A stretch of 43,480 nucleotides of DNA from positions 1 through 43,480 of IMG/VR virus record IMGVR_UViG_3300009320_000035. One strand, given 5' to 3'. Source of the stretch: a virus. Made by a program: the position numbers and the translations under genes. This document shows positions 6,315 to 12,094 of this stretch, one piece after another. Below the pieces are notes generated by a model. The model was not told the origin of the DNA, did not search any database, and saw only the letters and a program-made list of their open reading frames with translations. The stretch's first letter is position 1, and each line of letters starts with the position of its first letter.

Positions 6315-6336
6315 ATCACTAATATATATTGGTGAT
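6315..6336 (+). promoter_or_regulatory. RBS-sequestering hairpin before HNH gene 3
   Basis: ATCACTAAT (6315-6323) pairs with ATTGGTGAT (6328-6336), nine pairs including one T-G, with a 4-base loop ATAT. The GGTGATT ribosome site of ATG 6341 is in the 3' arm. This is the strongest of the three HNH leader hairpins. Confidence 0.6.
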
Positions 6337-6340
6337 TGGT

Positions 6341-6727
6341 ATGACTGAAACAAAACAAGAAAAATATTTGAAAAAACATCCTGATAGGAGAAAGAAAACA
6401 GTACATGAATATTATCTTAGAAACCGAGAAAAGATTATGGAAAAACAGAGGATTTGGAGGAAACAAAACCCCAAGAAACTAAAAGCACAGATAGATAGAA
6501 ACAATAAAAAATACCGAGAAAGACATAAAGAGAAAAACAAAATACGAAAAATGGCTAGCCATTATCTCAGAAAGAAGATGTTAGAAAGAGATAGTTTCAA
6601 GTGTCAAGATTGTGGGACTGAGGACAATTTAGAGATGCATGAATTGAAATATACCAGAGAATGGAGTGTTGATAATGTTATTACACTATGTAGAAAATGT
6701 CATTCAAAAAGACATAGAAAATTTTGA
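6341..6727 (+). CDS. HNH endonuclease (homing type), paralog 3
   Basis: 128 residues from ATG 6341 (an in-frame TTG at 6329 is within the hairpin). Basic N-terminal repeats (YYLRNREKIMEKQRIWRKQN) lead into HYLRKKMLERDSFKCQDCGTEDNLEMHE and NVITLCRKCHSKRHRKF. Same family as the genes at 1130, 2023, 8400 and 22565. It separates the gene at 5866 from a relic of that gene's original end. Confidence 0.85.
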   Translation: MTETKQEKYLKKHPDRRKKTVHEYYLRNREKIMEKQRIWRKQNPKKLKAQIDRNNKKYRERHKEKNKIRKMASHYLRKKMLERDSFKCQDCGTEDNLEMHELKYTREWSVDNVITLCRKCHSKRHRKF

Positions 6728-6782
6728 TGCTGATGACTATACACGAGTTGAAAAAATAGGATTGCAGAAATATGATAAGTAA
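6726..6782 (+). pseudogene. Relic 3' end of the gene at 5866
   Basis: Read in one frame from 6726 to TAA 6780-6782 this gives DADDYTRVEKIGLQKYDK, which aligns without gaps to the end of the 5866 gene (DSDDISKVQKRGLQKF). Many of the differing codons differ at more than one position, so it is a diverged homologue rather than a fresh duplication. It overlaps the start of the SWIM gene, as an original operon partner would. Confidence 0.55.
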
Positions 6783-7101
6783 GAAAATGTTTTTAAGAGC
6801 GAGAGGCTTCGCACAGGTTATGTTAGAACAAAAGGGAACAAAACACTTATTCCTACAATGTCCAAGTAGTAGAAGTTCCCAGATGAAATATCTATTAACC
6901 TATAACCCTGAAGAAGAAGACTGGAGAGACTCTATTAAATGCTCATGCAAGTGGAGTTCAACTTATGGGATAGATGCAAAGACAGGACTATTAACCAAAC
7001 CTTGCTCTCACATTTTAGCTGGAATGATATTTTTATCACGAAAGTATGGGAAGTTTAAAGAAGAAGTAGAAGCTATGAAAAAGGAGAGCGGTATAGAATA
7101 G
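6772..7101 (+). CDS. SWIM zinc-finger protein
   Basis: 109 residues. The core is CSCKW (residues 62-66) followed about 20 residues later by CSHILAG, the CxCx(n)CxH pattern of the SWIM domain, used for DNA, RNA or protein binding in archaeal and bacterial SWI2/SNF2-associated and stand-alone proteins. The preceding YLLTYNPEEEDWRDS is a typical beta lead-in. There is no helicase partner in the window. Alone, it may act as a nucleic-acid-binding regulator. Confidence 0.75.
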   Translation: MISKKMFLRARGFAQVMLEQKGTKHLFLQCPSSRSSQMKYLLTYNPEEEDWRDSIKCSCKWSSTYGIDAKTGLLTKPCSHILAGMIFLSRKYGKFKEEVEAMKKESGIE

Positions 7102-7104
7102 ATT

Positions 7105-7218
7105 ATGCTTATGATTGTGTGTATCATGAGAAATGACCAATATGATATTGAATTTGATTCGATAAGATTAGATGGTATTCGATACAATGTTATGGCACAC
7201 AATTATAAAATAGAATAG
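7105..7218 (+). CDS. Very small hypothetical ORF
   Basis: 37 residues (MLMIVCIMRNDQYDIEFDSI...). There is no clear ribosome site, although it fills the gap between the SWIM gene and the winged-helix gene exactly. Alternating strand pattern (YDIEFDSIRLDGIRYNV). Confidence 0.35.
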   Translation: MLMIVCIMRNDQYDIEFDSIRLDGIRYNVMAHNYKIE

Positions 7219-7231
7219 AGGTGAATAGAAT

Positions 7232-8032
7232 ATGAGAAAAGATGTAAAAGCAGAGTTAAGCACTCTGTATGCAATAAAAGAATTAGGAGAAGCAACTAGA
7301 GAAGAGCTTCTTCATGAACTAAAAAAAACCTACAAAGTAAAACTATCAGACAAAAAACTAATAAGAATATTAAGAAGATGGAAAGCTAAAGAAGTTCTAT
7401 CTTTAAACTTTGTAGATGGGGAAGAAGTATATAAGATGGCAGATGTGCCAATGTTCCCTAAGCTAAAAATAGCACACCTAAAGAAAATGGCTGATAAAGA
7501 AGCTGGAAAGATAATAGAAGAATTAGAGAACATGGGTAATGAAGCAGGTCATGTAGTTGAAACCAGAAATAAGTGGAGAGACTATGTTGATTTAAATCTG
7601 ACATTTGAGAACATAGACCCAATCTTAGGAGGAGATTCTGGAAAAACAAACAATAGAAGACTTTTCCCTAGAGGAGCTGATGGTAAACTAATCATCAGAC
7701 GTGGTTGGATGTTAGGATGGCTTAGAGAAAATCTAAGACTAATGGATTGTCCGGGAACAGTTAAAAGCTATATAGCTGTTAGTCAAGGAGATTTCATAAA
7801 ACAACCAAAAATTGTAAATTTAGAAGCCATGACACCAAAAGGACCATGCACTTACGAAGCAATACCGGCAGGAACAAAATTCAAAATGCTGATTAGGTTC
7901 CCAATGCAAGGTTCTAAAGTAAGAACTGCTGAAGAATTTATTCAGTTCCTGAAGAAAGCAGAAGTAGCTCCAATCAGAGGATTTGGTGCAAATCCAAATG
8001 TCTATGGTGGGAGAATAAGAGCATTAAACTAA
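7232..8032 (+). CDS. Winged-helix protein with C-terminal Cas7/RAMP-like domain (putative)
   Basis: 266 residues with a GAGGTGAATAGA ribosome site. Residues about 5-70 form a winged helix (ELSTLYAIKELGEATREELL...LIRILRRWKAKEVLSLNF). The C-terminal ~150 residues follow the order seen in RAMP/Cas7-type folds: an early 'ILGG' loop, a strand then LIIRRGWMLGWLREN (compare 'IPGSSLKGxLR'), YEAIPAGTKFKMLIRFPM, EEFIQFLKKAE, and a terminal glycine-rich IRGFGANPNVYGGRIRAL (compare 'GG.GA...GYGRV'). The resemblance is by eye and is not proven. If real, it is a solitary viral Cas7-like protein and could interfere with host CRISPR complexes or bind RNA. It is the last gene of its block; two stable hairpins follow. 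Confidence 0.5.
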   Translation: MRKDVKAELSTLYAIKELGEATREELLHELKKTYKVKLSDKKLIRILRRWKAKEVLSLNFVDGEEVYKMADVPMFPKLKIAHLKKMADKEAGKIIEELENMGNEAGHVVETRNKWRDYVDLNLTFENIDPILGGDSGKTNNRRLFPRGADGKLIIRRGWMLGWLRENLRLMDCPGTVKSYIAVSQGDFIKQPKIVNLEAMTPKGPCTYEAIPAGTKFKMLIRFPMQGSKVRTAEEFIQFLKKAEVAPIRGFGANPNVYGGRIRALN

Positions 8033-8038
8033 GATTTT

Positions 8039-8054
8039 GGTAGCTTCGGCTACC
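8039..8054 (+). terminator. cUUCGg hairpin after the winged-helix/RAMP-like gene
   Basis: GGTAGC TTCG GCTACC: a perfect 6-bp stem closed by C-G around a UUCG loop, one of the most stable RNA tetraloops. It follows a TTTT run four bases after the stop codon and is followed by ATTTAATTTTA. Likely a terminator or 3'-end protector. Confidence 0.6.
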
Positions 8055-8103
8055 ATTTAATTTTACAAAGGATATGAGTGCACTCATTCATGTCCGTAAG
8101 ATT

Positions 8104-8117
8104 GAGACTTCGGTCTC
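8104..8117 (+). repeat. Second cUUCGg hairpin
   Basis: GAGAC TTCG GTCTC: a 5-bp stem with the same C(UUCG)G closure. Between the two hairpins, ATGAGTGCACTCAT (8074-8087) is a perfect 14-bp palindrome. Three stable foldings in 80 bases of an AT-rich genome suggest a structured transcript. Confidence 0.55.
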
Positions 8118-8399
8118 GCCCATAAAATTTCATTTCATAATGTCATATTATACCTCATGGCATTAAAGTTCATTTCATCTTCATTTCATCAAATATAATG
8201 CTATAAGAAATGATAGTATGCATTATGATGGAACTATATGACATGCGACCACATAATCATTATCCGATTATATTTGATACTACGATATTGGCTCTCATAA
8301 TATGAAATCATATCCTATAAAATCTAACAAATTCTACCGAAGTATAAAAACATCAAAAGAATAATTATCTTTAAATTTATCAAATACCTTTATATATTT
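8118..8399 (+). other. Noncoding AT-rich spacer with interleaved complementary blocks
   Basis: No gene seen. ATGTCATAT (8140-8148) is complementary to ATATGACAT (8236-8244). ATCAAATATA (8188-8197) is complementary to TATATTTGAT (8269-8278). TCATATTAT (8143-8151) is complementary to ATAATATGA (8297-8305). The first two pairs interleave, a pseudoknot-like arrangement, but in so AT-rich a region some matches are expected by chance. It could be a noncoding RNA, an origin or an upstream control region. A TTTAAATTTA box at 8370-8379 lies 21-30 bases before the HNH start at 8400. Confidence 0.35.
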
Positions 8400-8822
8400 A
8401 TGACTTCGACAAATAGGAAAGAATATAATAAGCAGTATTGGAAGGAACATGGTAAAGAATTGGCTAAGAAATTCTCACGATATAAACACGAATGGTATCT
8501 GAGAAATAGAGAAAGAATAAAGAAAGAAGGTGCTTTAAGGTATCAAAAAAACAAAAAACTTTATCCTGAGAGATTTAAAGAGCAAAAGAGAAAGAGTAGA
8601 TTAAGGTTAAATGAACGAGTTAGAGAACGAGAAAGAATTAGAGCATATTGTTTTGTTCATCTAAGAGATAAGATGTTGAGGAGAGATAATAACAGATGTG
8701 TAAATTGTGGGTCAACTGAGAAATTAGAGATGCATGAATTGAAATATGAACGACCACCCATATTAGAAAATCTCAAAACTCTATGTAGAAAATGTCACAA
8801 TAAAACTCATAGAAAATATTAA
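8400..8822 (+). CDS. HNH endonuclease (homing type), paralog 4
   Basis: 140 residues. N-terminal basic repeats (YKHEWYLRNRERIKKEGALRY) and core HLRDKMLRRDNNRCVNCGSTEKLEMHE with NLKTLCRKCHNKTHRKY. No ribosome site precedes ATG 8400; a TATA-like box about 25 bases upstream suggests a leaderless transcript, unlike the hairpin-led paralogs. Its stop overlaps the end of the opposing minus-strand gene at 8819. Confidence 0.85.
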   Translation: MTSTNRKEYNKQYWKEHGKELAKKFSRYKHEWYLRNRERIKKEGALRYQKNKKLYPERFKEQKRKSRLRLNERVRERERIRAYCFVHLRDKMLRRDNNRCVNCGSTEKLEMHELKYERPPILENLKTLCRKCHNKTHRKY

Positions 8823-8980
8823 CAAGAAGATTTGCTAAAGAATAAGAACATTATCAGTATTGCTATCTTATCCAAAAACCAGAGAATTATAATCCCAAGA
8901 GTGTTTCTTTTAGTTGACTTTAGAGTTTTCTCCAACTTCTCCATCATCTTTTCCAATCTCTTCAGAGGATTCTTCTTCAT
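8819..8980 (-). CDS. Small membrane protein with coiled N-terminus
   Basis: 53 residues from ATG 8980, chosen over longer starts because GGGAGGAG sits seven bases upstream. Basic helix MKKNPLKRLEKMMEKLEKTLK then one transmembrane helix (TLGIIILWFLDKIAILIMFLFF). It overlaps the 3' end of the gene at 8910-9080 by about 70 bases in another frame, an unusually long same-strand overlap. Last gene of the leftward island. Confidence 0.5.
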   Translation of the reverse strand: MKKNPLKRLEKMMEKLEKTLKSTKRNTLGIIILWFLDKIAILIMFLFFSKSSC

Positions 8981-9080
8981 AAACTTTCTCCTCCCAACAA
9001 TCCATACAAAGCTTTGAGAAATCACCATCCCAAAACTCAGAATCTATTAACCTCTTCCCACACTTCTTGCAGGTATCCAT
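8910..9080 (-). CDS. Zinc-ribbon protein with acidic tail
   Basis: 56 residues: CKKCGKRL...LCMDCWEEK (CxxC...CxxC) then a strongly acidic tail (YEEESSEEIGKDDGEVGEN). The zinc head and the shared LCMDC segment link it to the plus-strand gene at 5567. The acidic C-terminus is encoded by the same bases as the first part of the gene at 8980. Confidence 0.55.
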   Translation of the reverse strand: MDTCKKCGKRLIDSEFWDGDFSKLCMDCWEEKVYEEESSEEIGKDDGEVGENSKVN

Positions 9081-9084
9081 AAAG

Positions 9085-9264
9085 TTATTTCTTCTTAGAA
9101 CTATTTAAACCACGATGTCTGTTGAACCGTTTTGTTTGCTTAGCTTGTAACCACTCGGACTTAAGATTCCCACCACAGATACAACTAGATTTAACCTTCC
9201 CACTAGAATTTACATAAATTCTCTCACAATCGATACATTTGCCTACTAAAGTCATCCAACTCAA
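9085..9264 (-). CDS. Zinc-ribbon protein with basic tail
   Basis: 59 residues if TTG 9264 is the start (AAGGTGATTTTC lies just upstream); an ATG at 9255 is the alternative. CIDCERIYV...SCICGGN gives CxxC...CxC. The C-terminus is basic and would suit nucleic-acid contact. Middle gene of the leftward island. Confidence 0.5.
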   Translation of the reverse strand: MSWMTLVGKCIDCERIYVNSSGKVKSSCICGGNLKSEWLQAKQTKRFNRHRGLNSSKKK

Positions 9265-9274
9265 GAAAATCACC

Positions 9275-9358
9275 TTACTGAATAGACCCACAAGTAGAAC
9301 ATTCTACAAAACCCTTTCTTTCCATTAGGTCAAAACGACCACAGTTACCACATCTCAT
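9275..9358 (-). CDS. Tiny zinc-ribbon protein
   Basis: 27 residues: CGNCGRFDLMERKGFVECSTCGSIQ, essentially one complete CxxC...CxxC ribbon and nothing else. TAGGTGTTATGT precedes the start, and a TTTAAATATA box is about 10-20 bases further upstream. First gene of the leftward island. Confidence 0.5.
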   Translation of the reverse strand: MRCGNCGRFDLMERKGFVECSTCGSIQ

Positions 9359-9476
9359 ACATAACACCTATATTTAAAGCCACATTCGTTGATTGTCTTA
9401 CTGATGTATTTATATAGTTTACCTACTATATATTAGATTGTACTACTATTTAAAGGCATAACTTTAAGGCGATTTT
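9359..9476 (+). promoter_or_regulatory. Divergent promoter region
   Basis: Gene starts point away from this gap on both sides. Reading right, ATTTATATAGTTT (about 9409-9421) and TACTATATATTAG (about 9424-9436) are TATA-like, with GGCGATTTT as the ribosome site for 9477. Reading left, TTTAAATATA (about 9368-9377 on the plus strand) is a candidate box for the gene at 9358. The adjacent AbrB-type protein could bind here. Confidence 0.5.
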
Positions 9477-9620
9477 ATGAAATTAAAACGAAAGGTAATT
9501 AAAATATCTACAAATTCTAGAGGAGTAATTATACCAGCTCAAATAGCCAGAGCTCTTAATGTTCAAATAGGAGACGAAGTAGAACTGATTTTAAAGGAGG
9601 AGGATAAAGATGAAAACTGA
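9477..9620 (+). CDS. AbrB/SpoVT-type DNA-binding protein
   Basis: 47 residues: KRKVIKISTNSRGVIIPAQI followed by ARALNVQIGDEVEL is the complete swapped-hairpin AbrB motif ('...SRGxVxIPxxIxxxLGIxxGDxVEL'). The family includes antitoxins and transcription regulators that bind AT-rich DNA as dimers. It is the first gene after a divergent promoter region, so autoregulation is plausible. Overlaps the next start. Confidence 0.85.
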   Translation: MKLKRKVIKISTNSRGVIIPAQIARALNVQIGDEVELILKEEDKDEN

Positions 9621-9846
9621 GAAAGAAATAAGAGAAAAGGTTAGATTCTTAGAACTCAGAGGTAAAGGATTAGCAACTAAAAGAAATAAGAACGAGCTAG
9701 CTGGAATGAATACAGCTCCAGAAGTTAAAGCCTTAGCTGACAATAAAACTCATTTAGATGCACTTCTTTGGGTATTAGGACCTAAAGGAGATAATGTTCC
9801 CGGAGACCATGAGTTTAAAGAATTAGCCAGAGAATTAGGTGTTTAA
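9610..9846 (+). CDS. Hypothetical helical protein
   Basis: 78 residues, ribosome site GGAGGAGGATAAAG. Helical with a Gly/Asp-rich loop (LWVLGPKGDNVPGDHEFKELARELGV). Lies directly after the AbrB-type gene with an 11-base overlap, but no toxin family is recognised, so a toxin-antitoxin reading is not supported. Confidence 0.55.
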   Translation: MKTEKEIREKVRFLELRGKGLATKRNKNELAGMNTAPEVKALADNKTHLDALLWVLGPKGDNVPGDHEFKELARELGV

Positions 9847-10191
9847 ATGAAGTGGTCAAATGAATGGGAATATCAAGGCACGGTGTTTATCCGTTGTATG
9901 AATTGTAAGAAAGCTCTACCTGTTCAATATAAAGACAACCACAAATGCAAGCCGTTAAATGTAGCTGTGGCTAAAACAAGTGCAGAGAGAGAAGTTTTAG
10001 AAAATGCTACAGTTGAAAGAGAAACGGTTGGCTCAGATATGACAGAAATTAAAGAACGTCTTGAGGAAATGAGAATTAGAATAGGAAATATAGAAGTCTT
10101 ACAAGGTAAACAATACGATGAGTTTGCACCACAGTTAAATGCAATACTTGAGAAGTTGAGTACTGATGAAAAGCCAACTAGTCCAGTATGA
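9847..10191 (+). CDS. Hypothetical protein with zinc knuckle and coiled coil
   Basis: 114 residues. N-terminal RCMNCKKAL...DNHKCK gives C-C-H-C ligands for a zinc knuckle. Residues about 50-105 form a coiled coil (AEREVLENATVERE...MTEIKERLEEMRIRIGNIEVL). Suggests a small oligomeric nucleic-acid or protein adaptor; no family assigned. Confidence 0.55.
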   Translation: MKWSNEWEYQGTVFIRCMNCKKALPVQYKDNHKCKPLNVAVAKTSAEREVLENATVERETVGSDMTEIKERLEEMRIRIGNIEVLQGKQYDEFAPQLNAILEKLSTDEKPTSPV

Positions 10192-10324
10192 TTTTTACCT
10201 AAAGTACAAACAATGGCTTGAAACAAATCAATGCCCGTTTAGATACTATCACGAAGGTAAAAGAGAATGCCTCTATGATGAGTTTTGCTCCAAGAAAAAT
10301 AATAAAGGAATGTGTGAGTTGTGA
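10166..10324 (+). CDS. Small cysteine-rich protein
   Basis: 52 residues from ATG 10166, overlapping the previous gene by 26 bases. Aromatic and cysteine-rich (YDFYLKYKQWLETNQCPFRYY...CLYDEFCSKKNNKGMCEL); four cysteines could bind zinc. The ribosome site is weak. The overlap and spacing fit the operon style. Confidence 0.45.
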   Translation: MKSQLVQYDFYLKYKQWLETNQCPFRYYHEGKRECLYDEFCSKKNNKGMCEL

Positions 10325-10404
10325 GAAAGGCAACTTGGGAAAGATTTAGAGACGGAGTAAAAAGATGGTGGTATTATAATAAATGGAGGTTTGGGTTTAA
10401 ATGA
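10321..10404 (+). CDS. Miniature basic tryptophan-rich peptide
   Basis: 27 residues, GTG start overlapping the previous TGA (GTGA). RKATWERFRDGVKRWWYYNKW is rich in Arg/Lys and Trp/Tyr. It could be membrane- or nucleic-acid-active, but it is very short. Confidence 0.35.
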   Translation: MRKATWERFRDGVKRWWYYNKWRFGFK

Positions 10405-10502
10405 TAGAGGCTATAATGGCTTGGATGGCTGTAGCAGACTATGAGGAAGATGAGTATGAACAAGAAGCAGACGATTATGAAGAGGAACGAAACAAACAAT
10501 AA
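10401..10502 (+). CDS. Miniature acidic peptide
   Basis: 33 residues (MIEAIMAWMAVADYEEDEYE...). The ATG overlaps the previous TGA. Hydrophobic N-terminal helix followed by Glu/Asp/Tyr. No family. Confidence 0.35.
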   Translation: MIEAIMAWMAVADYEEDEYEQEADDYEEERNKQ

Positions 10503-10875
10503 ATATAAAGTACCCGGTATGCCAGCATATTGTAAGAGAAAACCTAACACTATTCATATCAATGCACACAACTCGTCAGTACATGAGATTGCTAAAGTCG
10601 TATTAGGTCTAATTTACAGAAAGGGAGCTGACTACAGAATTGTGTGGGATAAGAAAATGGTAAAACATATTGATGCTCTTGGAAATTATTTAGATAAAAG
10701 GATTTCAGATATGGGTGTTAATAGTCCTAGAAGTTTCATCACAGAAGCACAATGCAAACAAACAAGAGATATTATTGATTTAGTTGTTTTAGATAGTGGA
10801 GAGGAACAAGAAATTATTAAAAGTCATGGATTGGAGAAAGCAAAATCTAGAGGAAGAACGGTGGTTAAGGTATGA
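10441..10875 (+). CDS. Hypothetical protein
   Basis: Up to 144 residues; the start is uncertain (ATGs at 10441, 10450, 10456 and 10480 are all in frame and overlap the preceding peptide gene). The core from MPAYCKRKPNTIHINAHNSS onward is mixed alpha/beta. HEIAKVVLGLIYRKG superficially recalls a metalloprotease helix but lacks the second His, so no enzyme is assigned. Its stop overlaps the next ATG. Confidence 0.55.
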   Translation: MRKMSMNKKQTIMKRNETNNKYKVPGMPAYCKRKPNTIHINAHNSSVHEIAKVVLGLIYRKGADYRIVWDKKMVKHIDALGNYLDKRISDMGVNSPRSFITEAQCKQTRDIIDLVVLDSGEEQEIIKSHGLEKAKSRGRTVVKV

Positions 10876-11069
10876 AATGTGGATGGAGAGACCCACTGGC
10901 TCCAGAAGAGGAATTAGGAGAATGTTTTCATGAACAAGAGTGTGTATATTCAGCAGATGGGGATGATGGATTGAGATATTGCACAGACAATAGTAAACAA
11001 TTTGAAAGGTATTATCCACACAATGAAAACATAACCGATAAGAAAATCAAAGAAGGTGTTGATTATTAG
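10872..11069 (+). CDS. Small cysteine-containing protein
   Basis: 65 residues. Four cysteines (KCGWRD, GECFHEQECVY, RYCTDN) with nearby His suggest metal binding. Acidic, no known domain. Last base shared with the next GTG start. Confidence 0.5.
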   Translation: MKCGWRDPLAPEEELGECFHEQECVYSADGDDGLRYCTDNSKQFERYYPHNENITDKKIKEGVDY

Positions 11070-11422
11070 TGAGCAGAAAACAGAAGAAGCATCAGGAACA
11101 CAAAGTGCTTGTAAATAAATTAAGCCATTACTTAAAATACTGTGGATACGAAGTAATAACTAATGAAAGTTATGGGCATTATAATTTAAATGGAAAACCA
11201 ATAGAAGATGGAGAGATAGACTGTATTGCTTTCAAAGATGATGAGATTAGAATATACGAAGTTAAAAGTTTCAGTAAAATGAACGGACTTAAGAGAGCAA
11301 ATAAACAGTTGAAGAGGGGATATAAACGGTTGACTGAATGTTATGGTCCTAAGATGAAATGTCTTAAGTTTTATGTCCATCCTAAAGCAGATGGAGATTT
11401 TTCAATTGAGGTGATTAGATGA
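11069..11422 (+). CDS. PD-(D/E)XK-like nuclease (putative)
   Basis: 117 residues from GTG 11069. The layout KLSHYLKYCGYEVITNES...DGEIDCIAFKDDEIRIYEVKS matches the endonuclease-like core: first helix, first strand, an Asp in GEIDCIA and the ExK in YEVKS two strands later, followed by a basic helix (RANKQLKRGYKRLTECY). This fold covers Holliday-junction resolvases, VRR-NUC and restriction-type enzymes. The single domain and size fit a resolvase or repair nuclease used during replication or packaging. Confidence 0.65.
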   Translation: MSRKQKKHQEHKVLVNKLSHYLKYCGYEVITNESYGHYNLNGKPIEDGEIDCIAFKDDEIRIYEVKSFSKMNGLKRANKQLKRGYKRLTECYGPKMKCLKFYVHPKADGDFSIEVIR

Positions 11423-11526
11423 AAAGATGCCCGAATTGCAATTCAATCAAAGTTAGCATCATCAGAAAGGGAGGAAAAATAGTTAGAATGAGATGTCGGA
11501 AGTGTGGATATATTAATAAAAAATGA
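11419..11526 (+). CDS. Tiny zinc-ribbon protein
   Basis: 35 residues: CPNCNSIKVSIIRKGGKIV then CRKCGYINKK, the complete two-knuckle ribbon of TFIIS/RPB9-like folds. Coupled to the nuclease gene by a 4-base overlap. Confidence 0.55.
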   Translation: MKRCPNCNSIKVSIIRKGGKIVRMRCRKCGYINKK

Positions 11527-11536
11527 GGTGATAAGA

Positions 11537-11677
11537 ATGGATATAACTGACCAATGTCAATTTGTACACATGACTGAAGGAAAAGCACCAATGACAAAAG
11601 AACAATTCATTGAGACTGTAATAAATTTTAAGAGGTCCAATCCAAAAGATTGGGAAGAAATGAAAAAAATATTGTGA
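11537..11677 (+). CDS. Small hypothetical protein
   Basis: 46 residues, strong ribosome site GAGGTGATAAG. Helical C-terminal half (TKEQFIETVINFKRSNPKDWEEMKKIL). No family recognised. Confidence 0.5.
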   Translation: MDITDQCQFVHMTEGKAPMTKEQFIETVINFKRSNPKDWEEMKKIL

Positions 11678-11686
11678 GGTGAGAAT

Positions 11687-12094
11687 ATGGTAGAAATGAT
11701 TAGCAAGAGAGATTTTAGTTGGACTCCCGATAAGAAAGAGGTAACTGTTGTCCTAACACAAAAACAGCACTGGAAGACACCAGAATTGCTTGAACAACTA
11801 AAGAATATGCAACAGCAACATAAAGGAATAAATCAAACATTAGCTCAACAGCCAAAGCCAATAGAACTAACAAAAGAAGAAGAAGTATTGAAAAAGAAAT
11901 TAGATAGGATAATGCAGTTTAATGCCTATCAGAAAGCAAAAGTAAACATAGAGATGTTAACTAAACAAGGTGTGCAACTAGATAAAGATTTGAGTGAACT
12001 TGTTAAATTGCTTAGAGATAAATTGAAAGTGTTAAAAACCAAGAAAGAAATTGTAGAGGAGTTAGACCATGGCAAAAATAATGCTAGTAAGTGA
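11687..12094 (+). CDS. Coiled-coil protein
   Basis: 135 residues. N-terminal strand pair (FSWTPDKKEVTVVLTQKQHW) followed by about 90 residues of Gln/Lys/Glu-rich coiled coil. Last gene of the early block; its 3' end overlaps the true start of the glycosyltransferase at 12069. Function unknown. Confidence 0.6.
   Translation: MVEMISKRDFSWTPDKKEVTVVLTQKQHWKTPELLEQLKNMQQQHKGINQTLAQQPKPIELTKEEEVLKKKLDRIMQFNAYQKAKVNIEMLTKQGVQLDKDLSELVKLLRDKLKVLKTKKEIVEELDHGKNNASK

Noticed and set aside
8101-8320. CRISPR array or leader
   Set aside because: Repeats such as TTCATTTCAT are short and irregular; there is no constant repeat-spacer period.
9477-9846. Toxin-antitoxin pair (AbrB antitoxin with the next gene as toxin)
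   Set aside because: The downstream product has no features of PIN, MazF, RelE or other known toxins.
10540-10620. Metalloprotease motif in the gene at 10441
   Set aside because: HEIAKVV lacks the second histidine of HExxH and no downstream ligand is visible.
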